Below the pieces are notes generated by a model. That model searched no databases, had not been told where the DNA came from, and worked only from the letters and a program-made list of their open reading frames with translations. Of a stretch of 7,035 nt of DNA, positions 1 through 6,846 are shown in pieces (the stretch's first letter is position 1; every line of letters begins with the position of its first letter). Location of the stretch: assembly GCA_003663415.1 (NCBI GenBank), contig QMZY01000040.1:1-7035 (forward strand). The letters run 5' to 3'. This DNA is from Candidatus Aenigmatarchaeota archaeon. GTDB lineage: Archaea > Aenigmatarchaeota > Aenigmatarchaeia > QMZP01. A program made the position numbers and the translations under genes.

Positions 1-2783
1 AGGATTTCTCTCAGGAGGTCGTCGCCTTTTAGCATTTTTTCCAGGATTCTTCCTGCTGTTCTCGGCCCGATTCCTTTTCCAGCAAGGCATAAAACAGCAT
101 TTTTTCCTGAAGATATAACAAGAGAAGCTGTGTCCTCCATATATTTCCAGTGTTTTTCCTCCTCTTTAGAAAGCCTTTTTCCTGACAGGGCCTTTTTTGC
201 AAGTTCCTGCGCTCCCAGAACATATTTTGAAGGCACAACGCTCACAAAGCCTGCCTCACATAAAGGACAGCGGATTTTTTCAGGAACTTCGCCCGCTTCC
301 TGAATTGTTGCCCACTTGCCGCAGTGAACGCATACAAGACCGACTCTTGTTTCCAGCAGCCTTTTTTTGAATATATGGAATATCTCCCTCTCGGGCTTTT
401 CCGGAGCAAATATCTCATACTTTCTCACAATTCCTGCCTCTCCCAGAGGAGACAAACCCGGCTCAGTTATTATTTTCTTTTTTCCAAGTTCTTTTAATAC
501 CTCTGTTGATTTTTCCACATCAAGGTTCTCCTGATATATTTCATTCAAAGCCTCCCTGAACACAGGACTCCCTCGGTAAGCGTCAATGACCTTTCTTATG
601 TATGCCTTGCCATACTCAGCATCCCTTGAAATGATACCGAATCTTTTTGCCACATGAATGAATTTCCATGCAAACAGCTCTGTTCTCGGAAGCTCTTCGT
701 TCAAAACCTCTTTAATGTCTTCTGGTCTGAGATTTTTGAGAACAAGAAAAACATCTTTCCAGTCACCAAGCCGTTGAAGCTTGAATACAATCCTGTAAGG
801 GTCTGTTTGCACGCCAACAGAACCAACCCTTTTTGCAACCAGAGAAGAGATAACCCTCCCGATAGTTTCATTCACAAGAGAACCCCAGCAGGTGTGTATA
901 ACAACCCATACCTCTTTCCCGTCACTGAACCTTTCAAAAAGAATTGCCTTTTCATCAGGGACAGTGCCCCAGTTCTTTTGTTTTTTGATTGTGCCGTAAA
1001 GCGTTTCTGCGACTTCTTTGGTTACAGGGTATTTTTCCATTAAATGCTTTATTACGAATTTCTTGCCTTTCGGAAGAAGCTCTGAAATCTCTCTTCTTAT
1101 GCGCCCGACTTCCTGAGCAACGTCATAAGGAACAGGAATAAGCTCGCCTTCCCATGCAGGTATAGCTCCATGCAACCCCTTTAAAGGCTCAACCTGAATT
1201 TTTTTCTTTCCCACACTCAATATTCTCCAGGGCTGGCCCTTTGTAATGAAAGAAGAACCAGGAGTGCCATGCAGTGCAACAAACTCAGCATCGAGAGAAC
1301 CAACAGGCTTGTTCGAAACAACATCCACGACCTGATAAGTTTTTGTATCAGGAATGGTTGAAAGGTTCCCGTAGTAATAAATCCATGCTTTTTTTCTTCT
1401 CCTCAAAACAGGAACATCAGAAAACTTGGAATGAACCCAGAGAATGCCGAGTTTTTGCAAAAGCAGGCAGGTTTCCAGAAAATCCTCTTTGCTTAGGTTT
1501 CTGAACGGATAAGCCCTTCTTATTATTTCAAACGCATCATCATGGGTTATTTTATATTTTTCCAGAGCCAAGCCAACTATCTGGTGCGCAAGAACATCAT
1601 AGGCTTTTTCATAACACCTGACAGGTTCTATACGGTTGTGTGCAGCCATATACGCTATAGCAGTGGATTCAAAACAATCGTCTGGGTCAGAAGAAATTAT
1701 AATGCCTTTTGAAGTTTTTTCAATAGTGTGGCCAGAGCGGCCCGCTCTTTGAAGAAGCTTGGAAACCTGTCTTGGAGAAAGATACTGAACAACAAGGTCT
1801 ATGCTTCCGATATCTATTCCAAGCTCAAGGCTGGAGGTGCAAATCAGGGATTTCAGTTTGTTTTCCTTAAAATTCCTTTCAGCTGTTATTCTCACTTCTT
1901 TCGAAAGGGATGAATGATGGGTTTCTATTGCAAGCTGCTCGTTCATTACCTTTATTCTTGATGAAAGAACCTCTGCAAACTCTCTTGTATTTGTAAAGGT
2001 TAGAACAGATTTTCCCGAATGGATAAGTTCTATAACCCTTCTCAGCCTTGCAGCTGTTTCAATGCCTGTTAAAACCTTGTTTTTTATTGCTGCGTCTTCA
2101 GGCTCAGGTTTCGGGCACTCAACTTCTATGCGCATCTTTTTTGTTTTTATTGCATTGATTATTTTGTGTGGTCTTGAGTCAAGAGAAAAAAACCTTGCAA
2201 CCCTTTCAGGGCTTCCCACGGTTGCTGAAAGCGCTATAATTTGAGCATCAGATTTCATTAACTCTTTCAGCCTTTCCAGACCAACAGAAAGCTGAAGGCC
2301 TCTTTTGCTTGGCACAAGCTCATGAACTTCATCAATTATTATGTATTTTATGTTTTTCAGATGCTCCCTTATTTTTTTACCCACAAGAACAGACTGCAGG
2401 GTTTCCGGTGTGGAGATAAGCATATCAGGCGGGTTCTCTGTTTGCATCTTCCTTTCATAAGCAGAGGTATCACCATGCCTTACGGACACATCAAAACCCA
2501 GTTCCTGGGACCACCACAAAACCCTTTTAAGCAAATCCCTGTTAAGGCTTCTTAAAGGCGTGATGTAAAGGATAGAGATTGGTTTTGGTTTTTCTTTCAA
2601 CCAAAGGTTAAAGACAGGAAGCAGACAAGCCTCTGTTTTTCCAGAACCGGTTTCTGATATGGTCAGGATGTTATGTCCTTTAAGGATTTCAGGTATGACT
2701 TCTTTTTGAACAGGCGTGGGTTTTTTAAATCGTTTTTTGACTAAGGTTTTCAATTCTGGTTTCAGGAGATCGAATGCGTTCAT
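1..2783 (-). CDS. lhr: Lhr-type (Lhr-core) ATP-dependent DNA/RNA helicase, C-terminus cut by the window edge
   Basis: Translating the minus strand from the ATG at 2783 gives 927 uninterrupted codons to the left edge, so the C-terminus is missing but no frameshift is seen. Superfamily 2 helicase motifs appear in order: Walker A ETGSGKT (44-50), DEVH box (151-154), SAT (186-188), TNTR (about 264-267), TSSLELGIDIG (316-326) and QRAGRSGH (345-352). These are followed by a long C-terminal region with the HGTPGSSF/PWRIL-type segment (about 505-520) of Lhr proteins. Two CxxC pairs (C818/C821 and C839/C842) suggest a zinc ribbon, and GIGPRTAGRIL (904-914) lies near the visible end. Lhr family members are ATP-driven 3'-5' translocases on DNA and RNA:DNA hybrids linked to genome maintenance, and that role is inferred by family here. 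At more than 927 aa it fits archaeal Lhr lengths, so probably only a short tail is lost. An in-frame stop 13 nt upstream fixes the ATG. The neighbour at 2854 is divergent. The Lhr subgroup was not assigned. Confidence 0.94.
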   Translation of the reverse strand, partial: MNAFDLLKPELKTLVKKRFKKPTPVQKEVIPEILKGHNILTISETGSGKTEACLLPVFNLWLKEKPKPISILYITPLRSLNRDLLKRVLWWSQELGFDVSVRHGDTSAYERKMQTENPPDMLISTPETLQSVLVGKKIREHLKNIKYIIIDEVHELVPSKRGLQLSVGLERLKELMKSDAQIIALSATVGSPERVARFFSLDSRPHKIINAIKTKKMRIEVECPKPEPEDAAIKNKVLTGIETAARLRRVIELIHSGKSVLTFTNTREFAEVLSSRIKVMNEQLAIETHHSSLSKEVRITAERNFKENKLKSLICTSSLELGIDIGSIDLVVQYLSPRQVSKLLQRAGRSGHTIEKTSKGIIISSDPDDCFESTAIAYMAAHNRIEPVRCYEKAYDVLAHQIVGLALEKYKITHDDAFEIIRRAYPFRNLSKEDFLETCLLLQKLGILWVHSKFSDVPVLRRRKKAWIYYYGNLSTIPDTKTYQVVDVVSNKPVGSLDAEFVALHGTPGSSFITKGQPWRILSVGKKKIQVEPLKGLHGAIPAWEGELIPVPYDVAQEVGRIRREISELLPKGKKFVIKHLMEKYPVTKEVAETLYGTIKKQKNWGTVPDEKAILFERFSDGKEVWVVIHTCWGSLVNETIGRVISSLVAKRVGSVGVQTDPYRIVFKLQRLGDWKDVFLVLKNLRPEDIKEVLNEELPRTELFAWKFIHVAKRFGIISRDAEYGKAYIRKVIDAYRGSPVFREALNEIYQENLDVEKSTEVLKELGKKKIITEPGLSPLGEAGIVRKYEIFAPEKPEREIFHIFKKRLLETRVGLVCVHCGKWATIQEAGEVPEKIRCPLCEAGFVSVVPSKYVLGAQELAKKALSGKRLSKEEEKHWKYMEDTASLVISSGKNAVLCLAGKGIGPRTAGRILEKMLKGDDLLREI

Positions 2784-2802
2784 AATATAACACTGTTATA
2801 TT
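2784..2802. promoter_or_regulatory. Perfect 19-bp palindrome abutting the helicase start codon (candidate operator)
   Basis: AATATAACACTGTTATATT reads the same on both strands apart from its central base (9-bp arms). It occupies positions -1 to -19 of the helicase gene and touches the TATA-like stretch. Such a place and symmetry suit a dimeric repressor site or autoregulation, but no regulator is visible and A/T-rich palindromes can arise by chance. The function is inference. Confidence 0.45.
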
Positions 2803-2808
2803 TTTTAA
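2799..2808 (-). promoter_or_regulatory. TATA-like box of the helicase gene
   Basis: On the minus strand the run TTAAAAAATA is centred about 20 nt upstream of the ATG at 2783 and is preceded by a purine-rich GAAGG, as expected of a BRE/TATA pair. The spacing is shorter than the roughly 27 nt typical of a strictly leaderless archaeal transcript, so the start site could fall at or just inside the first codons, or another box may be used. No Shine-Dalgarno sequence lies at normal distance; the purine run AAGGAAGG is about 30 nt away. Confidence 0.4.
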
Positions 2809-2822
2809 CCTTCCTTCTCACC

Positions 2823-2830
2823 TTAATATA
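2823..2830 (+). promoter_or_regulatory. TATA-like box of the T2SSF membrane protein gene
   Basis: TTAATATA is centred about 27 nt before the ATG at 2854. That is the distance from an archaeal TATA box to the transcription start, so the mRNA would begin at or near the A of the start codon (leaderless). No Shine-Dalgarno motif is present between 2831 and 2853, which agrees. The sequence just upstream is pyrimidine-rich, so the BRE is poor. Alternating AT at 2844-2853 is another A/T-rich tract but lies too close to the start to serve as TATA. Confidence 0.5.
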
Positions 2831-2853
2831 CAAAATTAACCAAAAATATATAT

Positions 2854-4944
2854 ATGGTTTTTTTCAAAAAGAAAAAAGCAACAGAGAGTAAAACACCAAG
2901 GATTTCTCTTCCCCCGAGAAGAGCAAAACCAATAATTTCTTCCAGAGAATACAGGCTTTTTAAGCACCAGAAAAAAAGAAAACCAAACTGGTACGAAAGG
3001 TTAGCGAGTTCTGCTTCCAAGGTCCTTGTAATGAATCCCGATGAAAACAGCAGAAAACAGCTTGAAAAAGCAATAGCATTCGCAGAACTTCAGGTCACGC
3101 CAGCAGATGTGATGTCCCTCTTTATTTTAACAATACTCGTTTCGGTTGTTTCAGGCGTTCTGCTCGGCGTTCTTTTCTCCAATCTTGTTCTTACCCTTTT
3201 TATTGCCGCCTTTGGTCTGGGTTTGGGTTATTATTTTTATACGTATCCCTCAAGCCTTGTTAAAAAACTCAGAATCCAGGCGAGCTCAGAAGTTGTTCTT
3301 GCAATTCTTTACATGGTTGTTGCCATGAGGGTTTCTCCTAACCTTGAGAATGCCTTGAGATTTACCGCAGCAAACATTTCCGGTGCGCTCGCATGGGATA
3401 TGAGAAGATTGCTGTGGGACATAGAAATGGGCAGATACTATTCTGCTTCCGAGGCCTTGACAGACTATATTGTCAAATGGAAGCCGGAGAATGAGGAGTT
3501 TGCAGAAGCACTGAGGTTGATAAGGGATTCCGAAACCCAAACCGTTGAAAAGGGAAAAGAAACCCTTGACGAAGCCCTGAATGTAATTTTGGAAGGAACC
3601 AAAACCAGAATGAAACACTACGCCCAAGACCTGCATTTACCCGTTATGGTTATACACATGATGGGCATTGTCCTTCCCATACTGGGAACAATAATGGCGC
3701 CGTTGGCGGCGGTTTTCATGTCAGATATTGTTTCACCTTTTCATTTTGTTCTGGCCTATGACATAGTTTTACCAATCCTTATTGTCTGGTTCATAAACAA
3801 CACCCTTAGCAAAAGGCCTGTTACATTTTCTCAGGTGGATGTTTCCCACCATCCTGAACTCCCGCCGCCGGGTAAGTTTTTCCTGAAAAAAAAACCAATA
3901 CCTGTTTGGCCTGTTTCCTTGTTAGTATTAATAGGATTCCTTATTTTACCAGTCACCTATTTTCTTCAAAACCCGCAATATCTAATACCTCCAATCGGTG
4001 CTGACGGAAAGCCGGAGCTTGTAAACTATCCGGACTCATTTACTGCAATCTACACCCTCAGCATGTCAATACTTATAATATTTGGTATAGCTTGCGCCCT
4101 TTCTGTTCATTTCATTCTTTCAAATTACCAGAGAATAAGAACCCAAAAAGGCATTCAAAACATTGAAACGCAGTTTGAATTAGCTCTTTTCCAGCTGGGA
4201 AACAGAATAGCAGGCGGAACACCGCCAGAGCTTGCAATAGAAAAATGTATAGACGATGTTAAAGACCTTGAGATCTCGGGTTTGTTTAAAATCGCTCTTA
4301 AAAACATAAGAAACCTCGGAATGACTTTTTACTCTGCCTTTTTTGACAAGCAATACGGCGCGTTAAGATACTATCCTTCCAAACTGATAAAAAACATAAT
4401 GTACGCTGTTATTGACACGGCAAGAAAGGGCGTGATTTACGCCTCTGAAGCAATGTTCAGAATTTCCAGATACCTCAAAAACATACGCGAAACCCAGGAA
4501 TATATAAGGGAACTTCTCTCAGAAACAACCTCTTCAATGAAATTTCAGGCCTATTTTCTTACGCCTCTGATTACGGGCTTAATAGTAAGCATTGCAGACA
4601 TAATCATCCAGGTTCTTGTTCAGCTGGGTGTGTATCTTGAAGGGATGGTGGGATACGGCGGAGAGCTTCCCGGTTTCTTAAGCGTGGCCGAGATTTTTGG
4701 CGGCGCGCCTTCCACGTCGCCAGCAATGTTTCAGATGATAATAGGCATTTATGTCATTGAAGTCATAATAATCCTTGCGATATTTCTTACAAAAATCAGC
4801 GAGGGTGAAAACAAAATATCCCAATGGTATCTTGCAGGAAAAATGCTGATAGTAGGCATATTCATCTACATGCTTATTGCAATAGCCTCAAGCAGCATGT
4901 TCGGTCAATTAATAAGGGAAGCCCTTTCAAACATCATAGGCTGA
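2854..4944 (+). CDS. Type II secretion system F-family (FlaJ/TadC-like) membrane platform protein with two T2SSF halves
   Basis: This 696-aa protein has a lysine-rich cytoplasmic N-terminus (1-85) and about nine hydrophobic segments: roughly 87-109, 111-130, 261-290, 296-316, 351-371, 397-423, 565-595, 622-645 and 661-682. Two helical cytoplasmic blocks (about 135-258 and 425-563) sit between membrane segments, so the protein looks like two fused T2SSF halves joined by a proline/lysine linker (about 334-350). Archaeal FlaJ/ArlJ and TadC-like proteins share this topology; they form the membrane platform on which a VirB11/GspE-type ATPase drives assembly or secretion of class III signal-peptide pilins. 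Which machine this one serves (archaellum, adhesion pilus or secretion) cannot be told, because no ATPase, prepilin or peptidase gene adjoins it. The start is supported by the TATA-like box 27 nt upstream. It is divergent from the helicase and ends 14 bp from the convergent gltX. Confidence 0.85.
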   Translation: MVFFKKKKATESKTPRISLPPRRAKPIISSREYRLFKHQKKRKPNWYERLASSASKVLVMNPDENSRKQLEKAIAFAELQVTPADVMSLFILTILVSVVSGVLLGVLFSNLVLTLFIAAFGLGLGYYFYTYPSSLVKKLRIQASSEVVLAILYMVVAMRVSPNLENALRFTAANISGALAWDMRRLLWDIEMGRYYSASEALTDYIVKWKPENEEFAEALRLIRDSETQTVEKGKETLDEALNVILEGTKTRMKHYAQDLHLPVMVIHMMGIVLPILGTIMAPLAAVFMSDIVSPFHFVLAYDIVLPILIVWFINNTLSKRPVTFSQVDVSHHPELPPPGKFFLKKKPIPVWPVSLLVLIGFLILPVTYFLQNPQYLIPPIGADGKPELVNYPDSFTAIYTLSMSILIIFGIACALSVHFILSNYQRIRTQKGIQNIETQFELALFQLGNRIAGGTPPELAIEKCIDDVKDLEISGLFKIALKNIRNLGMTFYSAFFDKQYGALRYYPSKLIKNIMYAVIDTARKGVIYASEAMFRISRYLKNIRETQEYIRELLSETTSSMKFQAYFLTPLITGLIVSIADIIIQVLVQLGVYLEGMVGYGGELPGFLSVAEIFGGAPSTSPAMFQMIIGIYVIEVIIILAIFLTKISEGENKISQWYLAGKMLIVGIFIYMLIAIASSSMFGQLIREALSNIIG

Positions 4945-4953
4945 CAACGAACC

Positions 4954-4958
4954 AAAAA
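4954..4958 (-). terminator. Possible U-tract terminator of gltX
   Basis: Directly after the gltX stop codon the minus strand reads five T residues. Archaeal RNA polymerase can terminate at T-rich non-template runs without a hairpin. Five is short, so this is only a candidate; transcription may continue antisense into the membrane-protein gene. Confidence 0.25.
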
Positions 4959-6605
4959 TCACTTATGCGCAAAGCAAACTGTTACCTTTTCTTTAACACC
5001 ATCCACTCTTCCAAACCCTGTTCTTTCCATCTGAATTATTTCGCCTGTTTTCAGTTTTTTCATTTCGGGCTCCCCCAGACCTGTTAATGTTTTTTCCGGC
5101 GTAAGAATTTCAACCCTTACGTTGGGCTCAGAGACCCACTGAATTTTTTGCATTTCCCTTTTTATCTTATTCCCTGTATATTCTGCTGTTTTTCCAAGCT
5201 TCACATTACCCATTCCTTTCAGCCTCACTTCCTTTCCCTTAAATTTCTCAAAATCCTCTTTTGAAACAAAAACCTTTTCAGTATTGACGGGAACTGTTTT
5301 CTTCCCCCTTTCCGGAAAACTCGGATGCAAATCAATTTCCACTTTTTCTGTTTCAGGCGCGTTTTGAATGCTTATCCTCACAGGCTCTATCACAACCATG
5401 TATCTGTTTGCTCTGGAATCTATTATTTTCCTGTTGTGTCCCTCCAAAATCTCCCACGTAAACCTTATATCAGACTTTGAAAGCCCGCACTGTATCGCAG
5501 TTTTTTCCAGTGCCTCTGGGACAAAGCCCCTTCTTAACAGCGCCCTGACGGTATGAAGCCTTATATCATCCCACCCAGAAAATTTACCTGACCTTATCAT
5601 TTCTTTTATATCCCTTTTATGCAGCTTCATTCCAGGCAAATGAATCATTCCAAAATTTATAACCATGGGCGTTTTCCAACCCATATACATATAAACCCTT
5701 TCCTGAATTCTTGTGTTGTTCTCATGCTCTTTGCCTCTGAAAATATGGGTTATACCCATTTCATGGTCGTCAATCACACTCGCATAATTGTATAAGGGCC
5801 AGACCTTGTATTTTTTTCCCTTTCTTGGATGCGGATGTTCAGATATCCTTAACATTGGCGGATCTCTCAACACGGGGTTTTCCTCTTTCATTGATGTCTT
5901 CATCCTCACAACAGCCTCACCTTCTTTATAGTTCCCTTTCAACATCTCTTTCCATTCCCTAACTCCAGAAGACTCTCTGCATTCGCATTCCTTTTTCTTA
6001 AGTTTCAGCTCCCTGAATTTTTCAGCACGACAGAAACACACATAAAACAACCCTTTCCTTATCATCTCTTCTGCATATTTATAATATCTTTCCATCCTGC
6101 CCGATTGTATGAAAACCTTGTCGGGTTTTATATTCAAGGCTTCCAAGTCCTCAAGAATCATGTCATAAAACTCTTCTTCTGCTGTTGCAGGGTCTGTGTC
6201 ATCTATCCTAACAAAAAACCTGCCTTTGTATTTTTTTGCATACAAATAATTGATTGTTACAGCTCTTAAAACATGGCTTATATGAAGAGGCCCTGTTGGA
6301 GCAGGAGCAAATCTTGTTATGACCTTTCCTTTCTCTGCTTTTGGAATTTCGGGCAAATCCTTTTCTTCTTTCTCCTCTTTAACCATCAATTCAGGCGCTA
6401 TCTTTTCCAGTTCCCTTTTTTGCTCATCTAAACTCATTGTGTTCACTTTCTTTACCGCTTCCTCTATCTCTTTCCCCACTTCTGAAACCTTTCCTCTCAG
6501 CTCTGGTCTCTCTGCCAGAACCTTTCCCAAAACAGCCTTTGGGTTGGCTTTGCCACCATAAAAAACAGCATTTTGCAAACAGTATTTCAGAATCAATTTT
6601 TTCAT
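4959..6605 (-). CDS. gltX: Glutamyl-tRNA synthetase, archaeal type, with variant HIGH and KMSKS motifs
   Basis: This complete 548-aa class I synthetase charges tRNA with glutamate in the cytoplasm. In archaea the enzyme is usually non-discriminating and also feeds the tRNA-Gln amidotransferase route (family knowledge; GatDE is not in the window). Residues 1-95 form the helical N-terminal extension typical of archaeal GluRS (YGGKANPKAVLGKVL at 16-30). The catalytic core begins with TRFAPAPTGPLH and contains HISH (108-111) where HIGH is expected, then RIDDTDP (133-139). A zinc knuckle is formed by C190/C192 and C207/C209. FRGKEHENNTRIQE (289-302) is the conserved tRNA/active-site stretch. The KMSKS loop reads KLHKR (327-331). 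The C-terminal third (about 400-548) matches the beta-barrel anticodon-binding region. Length agrees with the family. An upstream in-frame TAA and the well-placed TATA-like box support the ATG at 6605. The gene is convergent with the T2SSF gene. Confidence 0.95.
   Translation of the reverse strand: MKKLILKYCLQNAVFYGGKANPKAVLGKVLAERPELRGKVSEVGKEIEEAVKKVNTMSLDEQKRELEKIAPELMVKEEKEEKDLPEIPKAEKGKVITRFAPAPTGPLHISHVLRAVTINYLYAKKYKGRFFVRIDDTDPATAEEEFYDMILEDLEALNIKPDKVFIQSGRMERYYKYAEEMIRKGLFYVCFCRAEKFRELKLKKKECECRESSGVREWKEMLKGNYKEGEAVVRMKTSMKEENPVLRDPPMLRISEHPHPRKGKKYKVWPLYNYASVIDDHEMGITHIFRGKEHENNTRIQERVYMYMGWKTPMVINFGMIHLPGMKLHKRDIKEMIRSGKFSGWDDIRLHTVRALLRRGFVPEALEKTAIQCGLSKSDIRFTWEILEGHNRKIIDSRANRYMVVIEPVRISIQNAPETEKVEIDLHPSFPERGKKTVPVNTEKVFVSKEDFEKFKGKEVRLKGMGNVKLGKTAEYTGNKIKREMQKIQWVSEPNVRVEILTPEKTLTGLGEPEMKKLKTGEIIQMERTGFGRVDGVKEKVTVCFAHK
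4987..4994 (+). terminator. Possible T-rich terminator of the T2SSF gene, inside the gltX 3' end
   Basis: TTTTCTTT on the plus strand, about 43 nt after the TGA at 4942-4944, is the first T-rich run downstream of the membrane-protein gene. If used, the two convergent transcripts overlap by some tens of bases. No hairpin was seen before it. This is weak evidence. Confidence 0.2.
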
Positions 6606-6627
6606 ATTGATTGATTTAAGTTTTTAC

Positions 6628-6635
6628 ATTTATAA
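6628..6635 (-). promoter_or_regulatory. TATA box of gltX
   Basis: On the minus strand TTATAAAT is centred 26-27 nt before the gltX ATG, preceded by purine-rich AAAGGG, which suits a BRE. This is the best promoter in the window and implies a leaderless gltX mRNA; no Shine-Dalgarno motif exists upstream of the ATG. The BRE overlaps the first arm of repeat unit 1 (from 6638), so a protein bound to that hairpin or palindrome could affect TFB binding. Confidence 0.6.
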
Positions 6636-6637
6636 CC

Positions 6638-6663
6638 CTTTAGGCCAAGTAAACGGCCTAAAG
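6638..6663. repeat. Hairpin of repeat unit 1
   Basis: CTTTAGGCC (6638-6646) pairs perfectly with GGCCTAAAG (6655-6663) around an 8-nt loop AAGTAAAC. Its left arm overlaps the BRE region of the gltX promoter. Just after it, AGCGTT (6662-6667) can pair with AACGCT (6677-6682), presenting AACGGAAAG as a loop. Confidence 0.75.
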
Positions 6664-6692
6664 CGTTAACGGAAAGAACGCTGCCGCTAAGC

Positions 6693-6719
6693 CTTTAGTG
6701 CAGGATAAACGCACTAAAG
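6693..6719. repeat. Hairpin of repeat unit 2, with compensatory changes relative to unit 1
   Basis: CTTTAGTGC (6693-6701) pairs perfectly with GCACTAAAG (6711-6719) around AGGATAAAC. Relative to unit 1, two adjacent positions changed on the left arm (GC to TG) and both partners changed to match. A second stem AGCGTT (6718-6723) with AAC-A-GCT (6732-6738, one bulged A) again shows AACGGAAA in the loop. Confidence 0.75.
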
Positions 6720-6751
6720 CGTTAACGGAAAAACAGCTACCGCAACCCCTT

Positions 6752-6811
6752 TAGGCCAAGTAAACGGCCTACACACTGCCTGACGGCAGGCGCCACCAGC
6801 AAAGCTGGTGG
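6752..6811. repeat. Unit 3 hairpin plus inserted double hairpin
   Basis: TAGGCC (6752-6757) pairs with GGCCTA (6766-6771), with the same loop as unit 1. Where the other units go straight into the core, about 39 bp are inserted. They contain CTGCC/GGCAG (6776-6780 and 6785-6789), or alternatively GCCTG/CAGGC (6778-6782 and 6787-6791), then the perfect 8-bp hairpin CCACCAGC-AAA-GCTGGTGG (6793-6811). The core AAGCGTTAACGGAAA resumes at 6812. Confidence 0.7.
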
Positions 6812-6846
6812 AAGCGTTAACGGAAACACCAGCGCTGCTTAACATT

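Noticed and set aside
654..1043. 129-codon plus-strand open frame
   Set aside because: It lies entirely antisense within the helicase gene, which has continuous family motifs; it is a shadow frame.
3286..3636. 116-codon minus-strand open frame
   Set aside because: It is antisense within the T2SSF membrane-protein gene, has no recognisable domain and is explained by the composition of the real gene.
4824..5087. 87-codon plus-strand frame spanning the convergent junction
   Set aside because: It overlaps both the T2SSF 3' end (another frame) and the gltX 3' end (opposite strand), and its sequence is low-quality with no domain.
6638..6663. Riboswitch or leader attenuator of gltX
   Set aside because: The hairpin lies upstream of the predicted TATA box, so it should not be part of the gltX mRNA.
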